Notes: a model not told the origin generated them from the sequence alone. Positions 45,480-57,089 are shown, numbered from the stretch's first letter. The stretch is DNA of 64,000 nucleotides from Orientallactaga sibirica (GCA_036365145.1 JAEOAD010000015.1:36595501-36659500), one strand, 5' to 3'. Made by a program: numbers and translations.

Positions 45480-47050
45480 CTGGTATTTTCTGTTTTGTTG
45501 TAAAGGTTCACATTTCCCATCTCATTGCATTTTCCTTCTCACTGAAGGAACTCCTTCAGTGTCTGATCTATGATATTTTGTTGGTGAAAATTTCTTTTAG
45601 ATAAAGGTTTATTTTGTCTTTACCTGTGAAAGATATTTTCCCTAGGTATACAATTCTTTCTTTTTTGAAACCTTTCTTTTTAGACCTTAAAGATGCTATT
45701 CCATTGTCCTCTGCTTTCTACTATTTCTGAATAGATTTCTGCTTTCATCTTATCTTTGGTCCTCTGTACATAATGTTCCTTTCTACTTAAATGGCTGCTA
45801 ATATTTTCTTTCATTACTAGCCTTGAAAATTTCATTATGATGTGCTTTGGATTTAAAAAAAAATTTCTTGTATCAAGGCTCATTAAGCTTCCTAGACTAG
45901 TGAGTTTTAGTGTTGATTAAATTTGAAAAGTATTTCAGGCATATTTCTTTAAATAATCTTTCTGTATTCTTCTTCCTTCAGACACTAATACATACATACA
46001 TACACATTTATACATGTCTTTAATCACTGTATTTTTCCATATTAAACATTGCAGTTTTCATCTTTAGAAGTTTAATTGTGTCCTTTAAATATTATCCAGA
46101 CTCTACTAGCTCTTTGGACATAAAGAACACAGTTATAACAAAAGATACATAAATGGCTAATATCCTTTTGTCCTGATTCTAACAAATGTGTTAATTCTGA
46201 TTGACAGATGTCTCTCTTCATTATGGATCATAATTTCCTGCTTGTTTGCATTCTTGCTAGCTTTTTATTGGATTATGGGCATTATTAATTTAATTTTGTT
46301 TGGGGCTGGATATTTTTTATGTTTCTTTAAATATTTCTAGGTATATTTTGGGATGACATTTAGCTCCTTGATCTTTTTAGGTCCTTATTTTAAAACTTGT
46401 TGGATAGAACTAGAACAGCTTCTAGCCAGAGCTAATTATTCTTCATATTTGAGGCAAGATCTTTTTGAGTACTCTACTTTACACTTCCTGTGAGTTATAT
46501 GTTTTTAGTAAGTTGACAGTACAGACACTGACCTCATGTGAGTACCAAGCATATCCTTCCATGGCTTAAGGAAGTTTTTGACACATATGGACTCAGTCCT
46601 CAAGGGGAAACCCCCCAGGTCTCTAGCATTGTCTATGCAATGTTTTCTCCAATACTCTGTCCTTTAGAATCTTGTTGCTTTGCTCTCTGGATTCTAAGCT
46701 CTGTTCTGATTACCCCATCAGAGTCTCCAGTGCAGGTTCCCCATCCAGTACTGAGGACTGGAACCCTCAAGACAGCATATTGGGGCAACCCTAGGGCTTG
46801 TCCACTGTTTTGTAAGAGTGTTGTCTTTTGCCATTTCTTGTACACAGTCTTTTTTCTTTCTTTTTAAAAAATTTGTGTATTTATTTTAATTTTACACTCA
46901 TGTTGGTGCCTCCGGTAACCTCGTGTACACAGTCTTTAAACAAATGTTGTTTTAGGTATTATTTTGTGAGAGATTGTTTTAGGTGGGAAGACAAACTCTT
47001 GTTACCACCTTGCTGCAACTTGGAGCTCTCAGGGACTTTTTTGTAATGTA
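45480..47050. mobile_element. Old LINE-1 (L1M/HAL1-type) remnant
   Basis: AT-rich text with 'aaagatgctattccattgtc', 'ttcattatgatgtgctttgg' and 'gcatatttctttaaataatc', which resembles an ancient mammalian LINE-1 region. No intact ORF. Interrupted by a 71-bp younger insertion at 46853-46923. Orientation not resolved. Confidence 0.45.
46853..46923 (-). mobile_element. 71-bp truncated LINE-1 3' end with TSD
   Basis: Perfect 14-bp direct repeat tgtacacagtcttt at 46839-46852 and 46924-46937 brackets 71 bp: a T-rich tail followed by actcatgttggtgcctccgg, resembling the LINE-1 3'-UTR at 13972 (atacatgttggtaccatc). Confidence 0.65.
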
Positions 47051-48048
47051 TTTTTGACAGTTTTGAACATGTGTACAATGCATTTTGATAATTTACTTGC
47101 CCTCTCTCTTCCCCTTTCTCCTCCCACTAAACCCTTCTTCCCATTAGATCCTCACCCTATGTCTATGCCTTGTTTATTTTTTTTGAACCACTAATGTACA
47201 TTAAGATCACTTGCATATGGTTAAGAGGTTATTTACTAGAGAATAAGCAATCCTCCAGAGGCTGCACCACTAAAGGACATGACTTGCCCTCTCTCAGTAA
47301 TCATTACTTTCTACTATTTACTCTGGAAGGTGTGAGGTTTCATGGACTCCCACCTCATCTATGATGAGATAGTGTCAGGCTCAATCATGTACAGAAATCC
47401 CCACCTGCTGTGAGTCTGTGAGTCGAGTGGATTTGTCATGTCCAGAAGACAGTATTCTATAGCACTGCTTCTCCATTTCCTGCTCTTATCTTCTTCCTGT
47501 TCCTTCTTCTGTAGGGTTCCCTGAGCCTTGGAAAGTTTGGTTTAGATGGCATGTTTAGGACTGGGGACAAACTAGTTGCTTAATCTAGCTTATTCTTGGT
47601 AATTTTGTCACCTGTGGATCTCTGTAAACACCTCAACACTTTGGGTAAAAAACTTCTCTGTCTGAGGCTGTGGGTAGTACCAACCTATGGAAACAAAGAT
47701 AGATATTTACAAGGTAAGTTGACATGTTGTCCAATGTACATAACTGTAGTATTGGATTTCTCCCTAGGGCCAAGGTCCAATGCCATAGATCTTTGACCAG
47801 ATTTACATTACTAAACATGATTTTCTCTCTATAGTGTAGGCCTGGAATCCAGTCAGAGAGCAACTGGTTACTCCCATAGCTTTCATACCATATTGTACCA
47901 GAGAACACATATTGCCTTGCAGTTTGGTTGTGAAGCACATTAGGTCCACAGCTGGATAGGATTTCCTCCCCTAGCAGCTTGCATGGCACCTTCTGACACA
48001 AAGAAAGCTAGCGGGTTGGGAGTAAGAGTCTAGCTCAGTTCCAGCTTT

Positions 48049-48582
48049 TAAAATTTTTTTATAGTGAAAAAATATGTATTTAGAATTAACCAGCTAGATC
48101 CAGTTTAGATGATCCCAATTTTGTTAACAACATCCAAAGCATCATAATCAGGAGCCAGCCGAACATATGCCTTCTTCTCTCCATCAGGCCTGATGAGGGT
48201 ATTGACTTTGGTCACATCGATGTCATAGAGTTTCTTCACAGCCTGTTTGATCTGGTGCTTGTCAGCCTTGACGTCCACAGTGAACACCAGTGTGTTGTTG
48301 TCTTCTATCTTCTTCACAGCCGATTTGGAGGTCAGGGAGAACTTGATGGCATAGTGATCAAGCTTGTTTCTCCTGGGGGCGCTCTTCTGAGGGTATTTAG
48401 GCTGCCTCTGGGGGCGCAGTGTCTTGGATCACCAGAAGGTGGGTGACGTGCGGATCTTCTTCTTGTGGCTGTGGACGCCTTTCAGCATGGCCTTCTTAGC
48501 TTTCAGAGCCTTTGCTTTGGCTTCAGCTTTGGCAGGGACAAGAGCTTCCTTCTTTGCTTTTAGCATCATCTTGTCAAAAAAG
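48049..48582 (-). pseudogene. Rpl23a: Processed pseudogene of ribosomal protein L23a
   Basis: Intronless retrocopy of the mRNA for large-subunit protein uL23. Coding part 48569 down to the TAA at 48105-48107 is 465 bp, two codons shorter than the 156-residue parent: one lysine is lost from the KKKK run and one isoleucine from the AII stretch. The first ATG (48567-48569) is kept, but codon 47 is TGA (48429-48431), at an arginine of the parent, so no full protein can be made. Downstream the frame stays open ([20 protein letters not shown], then [17 protein letters not shown]). Short pyrimidine-rich 5' UTR and reverse poly-A (48054-48060) are present, so the copy is full length. Target duplication cagttccagctt at 48037-48048 and 48583-48594. 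No promoter is evident. Confidence 0.95.
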
Positions 48583-48594
48583 CAGTTCCAGCTT

Positions 48595-48788
48595 AAAAAA
48601 ATATATATATATATATATATTTATTTATGAGAGAGAGAATGGGTGTGCCAAGGCCTCCAGCCACTGCAGAGGAACTCCAGATGCATGCACCACCTTCTGC
48701 ATCTGGCTTACATGGGTACTGAGGAACCAAACCTAGGTCCTTTGGTTTTGTAGGCAAGCACCTTAACCTCTAAGCTATCTCTCCAGTC
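48595..48788 (-). repeat. tRNA-derived SINE, minus strand
   Basis: Reverse A-tail turned into (TA)n at 48601-48620, body 'aaggcctccagccactgcag', head 'ctaagctatctctccagtc'. Flanked by cagttccagctt (48583-48594) and cagttccagatt (48789-48800), so it landed on the same target word as the adjacent pseudogene. Confidence 0.9.
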
Positions 48789-49029
48789 CAGTTCCAGATT
48801 TTTTAAACTTTCTGTAACTGAAGCATATTGTGTCTTCACCATCTAGGTTTTGTGGGCAACCAAGAGCAATGGTAATAGTCAATATTGTGTTAGGGGACTA
48901 CCCAATCAACAGTTAGTTTGGATGTAACTCACCCCTCACACTGGGATTTTCTACAAATACCCTGTGGCTTCTGGAACTGCTTTATCCATCCATGTAGGGG
49001 ACTTTCATGTAAACACTTAATTTTTTAAG

Positions 49030-49730
49030 TTGGCTTACCAAGTAGTAGGTTTACATATGATTTATTCACATGTCTTTAGTTTTGGTTCACCTCACCTTAA
49101 ATGTGGAACTTTGAAAGAAACTATGCTCATAGCCTCAAGCCATGATAGAGTAGAATTCCTAGGACAGATTATAGTAGGGTTTGGTAGGCAGAGTGGAGAA
49201 CATAGTAGAGTTTGGGAGGCAGAGTGGATGAAGAATCCATGGGTATATGTTCTTGGATCTATCTCTGATTCTCCTATTCCTCACAGTATTTAGGACAGAG
49301 TTCAAAATCCCAACCTTTATTATTCAAAATCCTTTCCATATCAGGCACCTGTAGAAGAGAGCTCCTCAGAGAAGAGAAAGGAGCTCAGGAAGGAAGAGGT
49401 TGGAATGGGAAAGGTAGATGTTGCTGGAATTCCAGTTAATCTGTGGGGAACAGGGCTGAAATCATTACATAACTCACCACCTGGGATATGATATAAATGT
49501 GGGCACTTTGAATTAATTGCATAACATAAAGATTTAGTTGATTTTAAACTGTCCACTGAAACCTGATCCCAACCACAAACCTGAATGTGGATCTCAGAAT
49601 GAGCCACTTCTGTTCAGAAACTGAGCCCTAACTGTGGGTCCAGGTTATGCTTGGCTTCTGGTATGCACAAGCCCACATCAGTAATATTAGAGCTCATGTC
49701 CTCCATCCTATCCCCACGACAGTGTGTGCC
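49030..49730. other. No gene seen
   Basis: Unique-looking sequence. A short imperfect direct repeat (tttggtaggcagagtgga and tttgggaggcagagtgga, 49180 and 49210) is the only structure noted. Confidence 0.4.
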
Positions 49731-49929
49731 TTAAGAGGTTCCTTGTCTAGCAAGTTGGGGGGCTCATCCTTTCTCTGTGTCTCAATTTTCTCATAGCTAA
49801 GAGTAGCAATGGTTCTTATAAGATTGTCTAGTACAGGTGAACATATTATGTCCTTAAGCCTTGCACCCTTCTCTGAACTCTTCAGTCTGGATTTAACATC
49901 TCAAGTCCTCTCAAAGTTCACAGTGAGTT

Positions 49930-50002
49930 TAGATATTATATATATAACATATATAACACATTATATATATTGGTATATAATATATGATGCTATATATAAA
50001 AG
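49930..50002 (+). repeat. AT-rich palindromic tract
   Basis: Mostly TA dinucleotides with short interruptions (atattatatatataacatat, tatattggtatataatatat), able to form cruciforms. Confidence 0.8.
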
Positions 50003-50328
50003 TCATTTTGGTAGTGCCTGACATGTAGTAGGTACCCAAAGAGTCCGAGAAAACCAAAGAAGCCATATTGGGAAAACACTCAGAACCAAGTCTTGAAGAA
50101 TGATGTAATTTCACCAGACACCTGAGGGGGCTACCTAACATAGAAACAATTAAGTTAGAGGCTGGAGATGAGGGGAGTACTTGGTCAATGGCTGAGGTTT
50201 CCTGCCTGGTAAACTTAAAGAGTGACTATGGGAAAACTCCCTGACTGGCTGCGGAATATTGTCTCAGTACCACGGAGAGCTCCAGGAAAGCCAACCTCAG
50301 AGGAGACCTCTGGAGCAAAGTAAGGTCC

Positions 50329-50330
<2 letters not shown>

Positions 50331-50401
<71 letters not shown>

Positions 50402-50410
50402 GGGAGACAA

Positions 50411-50470
<60 letters not shown>

Positions 50471-50652
50471 GGCGCACCAGCGGCCTCTCAGCAGGTGTGA
50501 ATGAACTCCAGACGCATGCGCCTCTTGTGGGAAAGTGTGGCATTGCGCCCTTGCGTCACTTTACATCTGGCTAAACGTGGAACTGGAGATTGAATGGATG
50601 TTCTTAGGCTTGGCAGGCAGGCGCCTTAATCGCTAAGCCATCTCTCCACCCT
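50331..50652 (-). repeat. tRNA-derived SINE, long subfamily, minus strand
   Basis: T33 run (50332-50364), long (GA)n to 50466, body with the extra segment 'gtggcattgcgcccttgcgt' then cactttacatctggctaaac, head 'ctaagccatctctccaccct'. Many CpGs retained (gggcgcaccagcgg, acgcatgcgcc), so probably one of the youngest insertions. Confidence 0.9.
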
Positions 50653-50859
50653 AAAGTCCAGTTTATGTACCTTGCCAACACAATCCTAACTAGATGACTC
50701 CACGCTAAACTCATCAAAGCTGATATCAGAATCTGACTTTTAGAATTACAAGTTGGGTTATCCTACCTTATAGCTTTTCCTATTAGAATACTTGACAAAA
50801 TTGGGTAGCATTGATACCTCTGGGATCCTATACCTCTGGAGTACCTGAATTAGTTAGTT

Positions 50860-51010
50860 CTACAACTATTTGTGAATCTTTGGGCATGTTGGATAGTTTT
50901 TCATCTGTTAACTAAAGATAATGATGCTTCTCTCATACTGGTGTGAAGACTAGGATGAAGGTTAGCAAAGAAACCTGTTTAGTACCTGAAACATAGATGC
51001 TACCTTGCAA
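50860..51010 (-). repeat. MIR fragment
   Basis: 'gtgaatctttgggcatgttg', 'catctgttaactaaagataa' and 'tttagtacctgaaacataga'. Confidence 0.45.
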
Positions 51011-51680
51011 CAGTATTATGTTGAGAGGTGAGTGAAATTGCTAGCAATTTCATGACTTTTCTGAGGAGAATTTCAGCATAGGGCTTAGGCCTGGATAGGG
51101 AGAGTTCTGGGCTGAGAGAACAGCAGGGGAAAAAGCAGGGAAGGGATAAAAGGCAAGGAAATGGAGTGTAATTTAATGAGACAAGTTATTCAGTTCCTGC
51201 ATTTGTTCTGAGGTCTGAACCACAATTTTCATTATGGAGTGCTCTGTTGAACCTCCAGACTTTATTCCCAGTGAGTCTATTGTGCATCAAAGTTGAAAGT
51301 TCTACACGTACATGTAACCTGATTTTCCAAAACAGAATCCATCATTTTCCTCCAATGTACTCACTTCACATAGTATGTGAAAGGGTGTTTTGTGAATGAT
51401 CTTAAATTGGTGAAAGTTTTCCCAAAGAACATGGTGACCTTATCTTTCTTTCCAACTAAGAGCAGAAAATAAGAATAGCTAAATCTAAATGATGAGATAA
51501 ATTATTGGATTAGAGAGAGAAAGACTTCAAATACCAGTGTAAGGAATTAGGAGGACTGAAACAACCGTGCAACTGTTTCTTCTAAAGAAGAGGAGAAACT
51601 ATTAACTGCCTGGAATATTTTCTTGTTTCATCATGATTTTGTCACCATCATTTACTAATTGAATCAAATGTCCTTTTCAT
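51010..51680. other. No gene seen
   Basis: Unique-looking AT-rich sequence. No recognised repeat or coding signal. Confidence 0.4.
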
Positions 51681-51689
51681 AGCAGTTTA

Positions 51690-51870
51690 TATTTGTATAA
51701 ATTTTACAGTTTATAAAAGGTCTAATTTGATCCTAATTGCCATGCTATAAGGTTATCAAGATAAAGATTATAATTCCTCCTTGCCCTCATTTTATACATG
51801 GAGAAGATGAAACTGCCAGCCACAAAAGTGACACAACTGCAAGAAATAAAATGGTAAAGCCAGGGAAAAA
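51690..51870 (+). repeat. MIR fragment
   Basis: 'cctcattttatacatggaga', 'agatgaaactgccagccaca' and 'aaaatggtaaagccaggg'. Confidence 0.5.
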
Positions 51871-51999
51871 AAAAAAAACCTGTCTTCCAGCTCTTTCTCC
51901 CAGATCTTTGCTTTTCTTTTATGTACAGCTCTCTGGCTATCAACATAGAAACAGCAGTTGAATACAACAGTAAAGATTCTTTGAGTCCTTCATAATTTT

Positions 52000-52980
52000 A
52001 ATTGTTTTAAGCAGTGAGACAATGAAAGTCTGACCTTAAGGAGTACATGAGTTTGGGTTTGAAGTTCTGGGGCTCAGCCTTAGAAGGGAGGAAGTCCCTG
52101 AGGCCATTTCAGCTCCAGTCAAGAGAATTCGTAATACTCTATTTCTCACATGGTCGAGGACTCAACAGTTTACAGAGCTGATAAATGTCTCCTCCCCACT
52201 CATTTGATATGCTTCTACCGCCCTGGGCAGGGAAGGATGGACAGCTGTTTTCACCTGATTTTCAGCTGAGGGGAGGTGGCATGAGGATGAGGAAGCTCTA
52301 AAAGGTGCATGGATTGGCTTGAGGTCACTGATCTGTGGCTGAGCTGGGGTCTGAACTGGTTTCTCAGTCTTGGTCTAAACACTTTCTCTCATTCTTTCTG
52401 CTGCCTCCCAGCTGCCCAAGAGTCTGGTCAGATCCGAAAAAAGCAAATCTTGTAATTGAGTTGGAATGTGGGTGCTGGGCCTGGAAGACAATGTTTCCTG
52501 CTTTTCAATCTGTTCTTAATTTATTAAAGTGATGAAATAAGGAAGAGGCCCAGAAGGGGTGGATGTTTTCCATCAGTGAATCAGGGGAACATGCAGAGGC
52601 AGAAGGTCAGGAGGAGGCTGCTCTTGCTCTGGCAGCTTCACCTGCCCTGGCAAAACCCACAAGGACATGCTGGGGGGCATCTTCTTATAGATAACCCTAA
52701 AAAGGAAATGAGCCAGGCAAGACCAGACCTAACAGGGACTCTTCCCCTCCCTGTAGTGCTACCTTAGCTGGCCAGACTACCTTCCCCTGGTTTGATAAAA
52801 GCCCAAAATCCTGGAGACATACAAAGGGAAGACTGCAGGGCCTTATGTAAGCATGAGGGACATCAAGGATGATTTCTTGGGAAGTGATACTGAAGCTTGA
52901 GACTTGAAAGGTGAAAAGATGTTACCTGTGAAAAGGGAGATGAAGTGGAGAAAACGTTTTCCAGATGGAGGACACAGCAG
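52000..52980. other. No gene seen; a MIR trace
   Basis: Mostly unique. 52300-52395 has a MIR-like phrase (gcttgaggtcactgatctgt, then gagctggggtctgaactggt). No coding evidence. Confidence 0.35.
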
Positions 52981-52990
52981 GTGAAACATC

Positions 52991-52992
<2 letters not shown>

Positions 52993-53021
<29 letters not shown>
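52993..53021 (+). repeat. (GA)n microsatellite
   Basis: About 14 GA units. Confidence 0.9.
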
Positions 53022-53022
<1 letters not shown>

Positions 53023-53355
53023 CTGGTTGGCACCAGAGGAGTGAAGAGATGTGGCTGGGCAGATATGGGAACTGGCAGTGCTTTATAGTTTGGATGGCTT
53101 TCTGGGCTTAGGTTGCTAGCTAAACTTCTTTGGCTATGCATAGAAAATAGAGCCAAGTCAAGGAGCAATGGAAATACTGGAGAGTTGGTGAAGCCTAGTA
53201 GAAAGGGGACATTGTGAATGGGGATAAAGAGGCAGAAGGAGGGAAGAATGGAAGAGCATCCTATGAGGCAAGTGGGTTCTCTGGTAGGCAATGATTGAAT
53301 GGTGAGTGTGGGGAGGAAGTAGAAGGAGCTGGCTTAGGGAAGCTTTGGTGATGCC

Positions 53356-53356
<1 letters not shown>

Positions 53357-53406
<50 letters not shown>

Positions 53407-53470
53407 ATCTATCTATCTATCATCTATCTATCTTTTTATAATTTATCTATCTATGTATCTATCTATCCAT
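53357..53470 (+). repeat. (ATCT)n microsatellite
   Basis: About 17 pure ATCT units followed by interrupted ones; likely length-polymorphic. Confidence 0.95.
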
Positions 53471-53502
53471 CCACCCATGTATCTGTGTGCATGCAGATAC
53501 AC

Positions 53503-53507
<5 letters not shown>

Positions 53508-53542
<35 letters not shown>
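53508..53542 (+). repeat. (CA)n microsatellite
   Basis: About 17 CA units shortly after the ATCT array. Confidence 0.95.
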
Positions 53543-53545
<3 letters not shown>

Positions 53546-53755
53546 AATTGTCTCATGCAGTTCTGGAATTAAGTTTGCCTCTGTATACTAGAGACTCAGG
53601 AGAGATAGTGGTGTAATTTAAGTCCATTTCCAAAGGCCAAATAACTTTAGAAATCATGGTATAAACCCCTATTCCTAAGGCAGGAGAGGACCAATGTCTG
53701 CCTTAGGCAAGCTGGCAAAAAGGGGTGAATCCTTTCTTCCTCCCCTTTTGCTTTT

Positions 53756-53900
53756 ATTTTTTTTCCGAGGTAGGGTCTCACTCTAGCTCAGGCTGACATG
53801 GAATTCACTATGTAGTCTCAGGGTGGCCTTGAACTCATGGCAATCCTCCTACCTCTGCCTCCTGAGTGCTTGGATTAAAGGCATGCACCATCATGCCCAG
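53756..53900 (-). repeat. B1 SINE, minus strand, with TSD
   Basis: 'gaggtagggtctcactctag', 'ggtggccttgaactcatggc' and 'gtgcttggattaaaggcatg'. Perfect 14-bp target duplication ccccttttgctttt at 53742-53755 and 53901-53914. Confidence 0.93.
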
Positions 53901-53914
53901 CCCCTTTTGCTTTT

Positions 53915-53946
53915 TTTAAAAAAATATTTTATTTATTTGTGAGGAG

Positions 53947-53995
<49 letters not shown>

Positions 53996-54142
53996 GTGTG
54001 CCAGGGTCTCTATCCATTGCAAATGAAATCCAGATACATGCACCACATTGTGATCTTCCCCTACATGGGTACTGGAGAATTGTACTCAGGCTACAGGGTT
54101 TTGCAAGCAAGTGTCTTTAACCACTAAGCAATATCCCCAGCT
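53915..54142 (-). repeat. tRNA-derived SINE, minus strand
   Basis: A/T tail, (GA)n at 53950-53991, 'ccagggtctctatccattgc', head 'ccactaagcaatatccccag'. Abuts the B1. Confidence 0.85.
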
Positions 54143-54581
54143 GGGTTCATCAGTTGCTTCAAGTATCTAATTGAGGGTTGCTTTCTGCCCCCTTTGGGCC
54201 ACATGTCTCTTTTCCCTTTTCCTCCTGATGTTAAGCTAGTAGACTTTAAGCCTTATGTCATCTTGACTTCATCTACTGCCTCTCCATTCCAGGACCTAGT
54301 CTGCCTCCCTAACCCAGTATCTTTTCTTTCTGATTCCTAATGACTTTCATTATTGTTATTATTATTATCAACATATCTTGTATGGATACATTATGTGTTG
54401 GTGTACTCTCTCTTCCCTTATCCCTGCCCCCATTCTGCTGGGGATCCTCCTCAATGGGGTTGCAGGTATTCCCCATGGGGTTGTGGGTTATACATTGTGG
54501 GAGCAGCAGTTATTTTGGGGGGGGAGGGAATACCTCTGGGCATAATGTCTAAATCTATGGCTCTTACAATCTTTTTCACCC

Positions 54582-54712
54582 TCTCTTTTTTTAATTATTA
54601 TTTTTTATTGACAACTTTTATACTTACATACAAAAAACCCACCTGATATTTCCCTCCCCTCCCCCCATTCCACTTTAGAACTCCAGTCTCCATCATATCC
54701 CCTCCCTCTCTC
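54582..54712 (-). mobile_element. LINE-1 3' end of a second subfamily, nested
   Basis: Interrupts the 3' UTR between 'ttcaccctctct' and 'ccctctctccattcgtctca' (ccctctct shared). In reverse it reads gactggagttctaaagtgg and ends 'gttgtcaataaaaaataat', matching the 16260-16340 3' end rather than the host element's. Confidence 0.65.
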
Positions 54713-56168
54713 CATTCGTCTCAACAAAATTCCCTGAGCCATGGTGAGTGAGTTTAAAATCTACTTCAGTGATGAGCTCTTAGGAGCCTCTGGATCTCTG
54801 CTTTGGTAGGTATTGAGTATCCTCAGGGTCTGTTTCCTATGCTCTGGTGCTGATCATCAGAAAAGCATGGAAACAGCACTCTTGATCATCTTCCCAATTC
54901 CTTTGTGGTTTCAGCTGTGGCTTGGCTTAAGTGTGAGGAGTAGTTTATCTCCTTGTGTATTGTGATCTTCTGAAAAAGAAGAACAGATTCTCCAACAGAG
55001 AGTAAAGTCAGCATAATTTAAATGTGATAAGCCTTATTAATTTAGGGAGAATTTGATATATGTAATCCCTCTTTTAGCCAAAGACTACTGAGAACTTGAC
55101 ATTGAAGAACATAATCTTTGTCTCCATAGGATTCTGATCTGGATCTGAATTCCAGATGTGGGTTCCCTTACACTGAGTGGATTTCTTAGCCAATCAGAAA
55201 GCTATTGGTTACTTACCAAGGCTGTGTGCCGCTATTGTACTGGCATGTACATCCTGTCAGGATGTTTGCTTCAGAGTATCTTAGACCTCTGGTTGCTCAG
55301 ACCATTGTTGGCCACTTTCCCCCAGTAGCTCTTATAGCACTTTCCAGCACTAGACAGGGACTGTCTGGGGACTGGCTCTCTTCCAGATTCTAGCTGGGTC
55401 TCTCTAAGCTCTGTGTTGGCAGCATATGATGTCTTCAGCAATAGGGTCTTACCTTTTGCCTCAGGCTGGTAATCAAGTGCTGTGACAGAAGCCTGTCTTG
55501 TTTTAGGGACCTCTTAGTACTCTCCAATCAGCAGCTCAACCAGTCTCTGGTACTGGGAGTTATGGGCCAGAGCCAAAAAAAAAATTTTTTTTAGGGTTAG
55601 GCTTCATCCCACCCTCTCCAGAACCCTTCTTTTCAGCCTTTCCCCCATCGTCCTGTTGAGGGTTAAATCTTTTAGTCTACCTTCAAGGATAAAGGTTTCT
55701 ATTGTACCAGTTCATTTTGGATTTAGTTGTTTGTTTTCCCCCAACCTCCACCCAACCCCTTCCATCCCTATTGTCTGGGCCTTGAGTTGCTTATCAGTAT
55801 GCCAGCAACTTGAGCAGATCCAGGTTAGGAACTATAGATGAGTGAGAACATGCAGCATTTGTTTTCTGTGATGTGTGTGTGCTCTCTATGATCTGATCCA
55901 ATCTGTCCATTTTCCTACAAATTTCATTGTATCATTTTTTTCTTACTGCTGAGTAGAATTCCACTGTATAAATTTACCACAACTTCGTTATCCATTCATC
56001 CAATGATGGCCACCTGGGTTGATTCCAGATCTTAGATATTATGAATTGAGCAGCTATAAACATGGTGCAGCAAATATTTCTGTAGTGAAGCATGGAGCAT
56101 TTAGGGTAAATATCCACTAAGGGAATAAGGGAACAACAGGTCTGTTGGTAGCTCTATGTTCATCCTTT

Positions 56169-56393
56169 TCAGGAATCTCCATATTGATTTCCATAGTGTT
56201 TGTACAAGTTTACATTCCCACCAACAGTGGATAAGGGTTCCTCTCTCCCCACATCCTCACCAGCATTTGTTGTCATTTGATTTTGAATGATTGCCATCCT
56301 TACTGGAGTAAGGTGGAATCTCATAGTTGTTTTAATTTGCATTTCCCTGATGGTTAGGGATGTTGAACATTTTCTTAAGTGTGTGTTAGTCAT
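56169..56393 (-). pseudogene. LINE-1 ORF2 C-terminal fragment
   Basis: Open for 74 codons and contains SLTIREMQIKTTMRFHLTPV followed by RMAII, the conserved LINE-1 ORF2 C-terminal stretch, with a nearby cysteine-region remnant. Shifted or stopped outside; non-functional. Confidence 0.85.
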
Positions 56394-56830
56394 TTGTAAT
56401 TCTTCCTCTGAGAACTCTCTAGTCAGTTCTTTGTCACATTTTTGGAGTGGGTTGTTTGATTTTTATTGTTTAGTTTTTTTTTTAGCTCTTTGTAGATTCT
56501 AGATATTAGGCCTCTGTCAGTGGTATAGCTGGTAAAAAATTTCTCCCATTCTGTGGATAATCTATTGGCTGTGATTATGGCATTTGTGCAAAAAGGTTTT
56601 TAACTTCATGAGATCCTATTGGCTGAGTGATTGTTTAATGTTCTGGGCTACTGGTTTTTCAGGAAGTCCTTTCCCACCCCCAAATTATGGAAAGTTCCTC
56701 CTTTTTTTTCTTCCAGTAATAGAAGAGTTTCAGGTCTTATATTGAGGTCTTTAATCCATTTGTAATTGGTTTTTGTGTATGGTGAGATGAGTGGTCCAGC
56801 ACCCTTTGTTGAAGATTCTGTCTTTTCTCC

Positions 56831-56984
56831 AGTCTAAGATGGCTTAGTGGTTAAGGTGCTTTCCTGCAAAGCCTTAAGGATCCAGTTTCAATTCTACAGT
56901 ACCCACATAAGACAGATGCACAAGATGGCACATATGTCTGGAGATCATATGCAGTGGCTAGAGGTCCCCCTGGCATGCCCATTC

Positions 56985-57041
<57 letters not shown>

Positions 57042-57089
57042 ATCTATCTATCTATCTATCATCATTTCTCTGCCTCTTTCATATATGAA
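56831..57089 (+). repeat. tRNA-derived SINE with ATCT expansion, TSD
   Basis: Head 'agatggcttagtggttaagg', body 'atgcagtggctagaggtccc', then (ATCT)n at 56988-57061. Target duplication tcttttctcc at 56821-56830 and 57090-57099. Inserted in LINE-1 ORF2. Confidence 0.85.

Larger units (their letters stand above)
47060..49020 (-). mobile_element. Lx-like LINE-1 3'-UTR, split by two insertions
   Basis: Antisense LINE-1 3' region: 'ccctgagccttggaaagttt', 'agagcaactggttactccca', 'gcaccttctgacacaaagaa' and 'gctcagttccag', then after the insertions 'gtgggcaaccaagagcaatg'. From memory it resembles mouse Lx/L1 3'-UTR. Interrupted at 48049-48788 by a processed pseudogene and a SINE. Confidence 0.7.

Noticed and set aside
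48105..48569. Functional ribosomal protein gene
   Set aside because: Intronless, poly-A tail, target-site duplication, in-frame TGA at codon 47: a processed pseudogene.
55585..55600. Telomere-like ttagggttagg
   Set aside because: Less than two units, inside LINE-1 3'-UTR sequence; chance.
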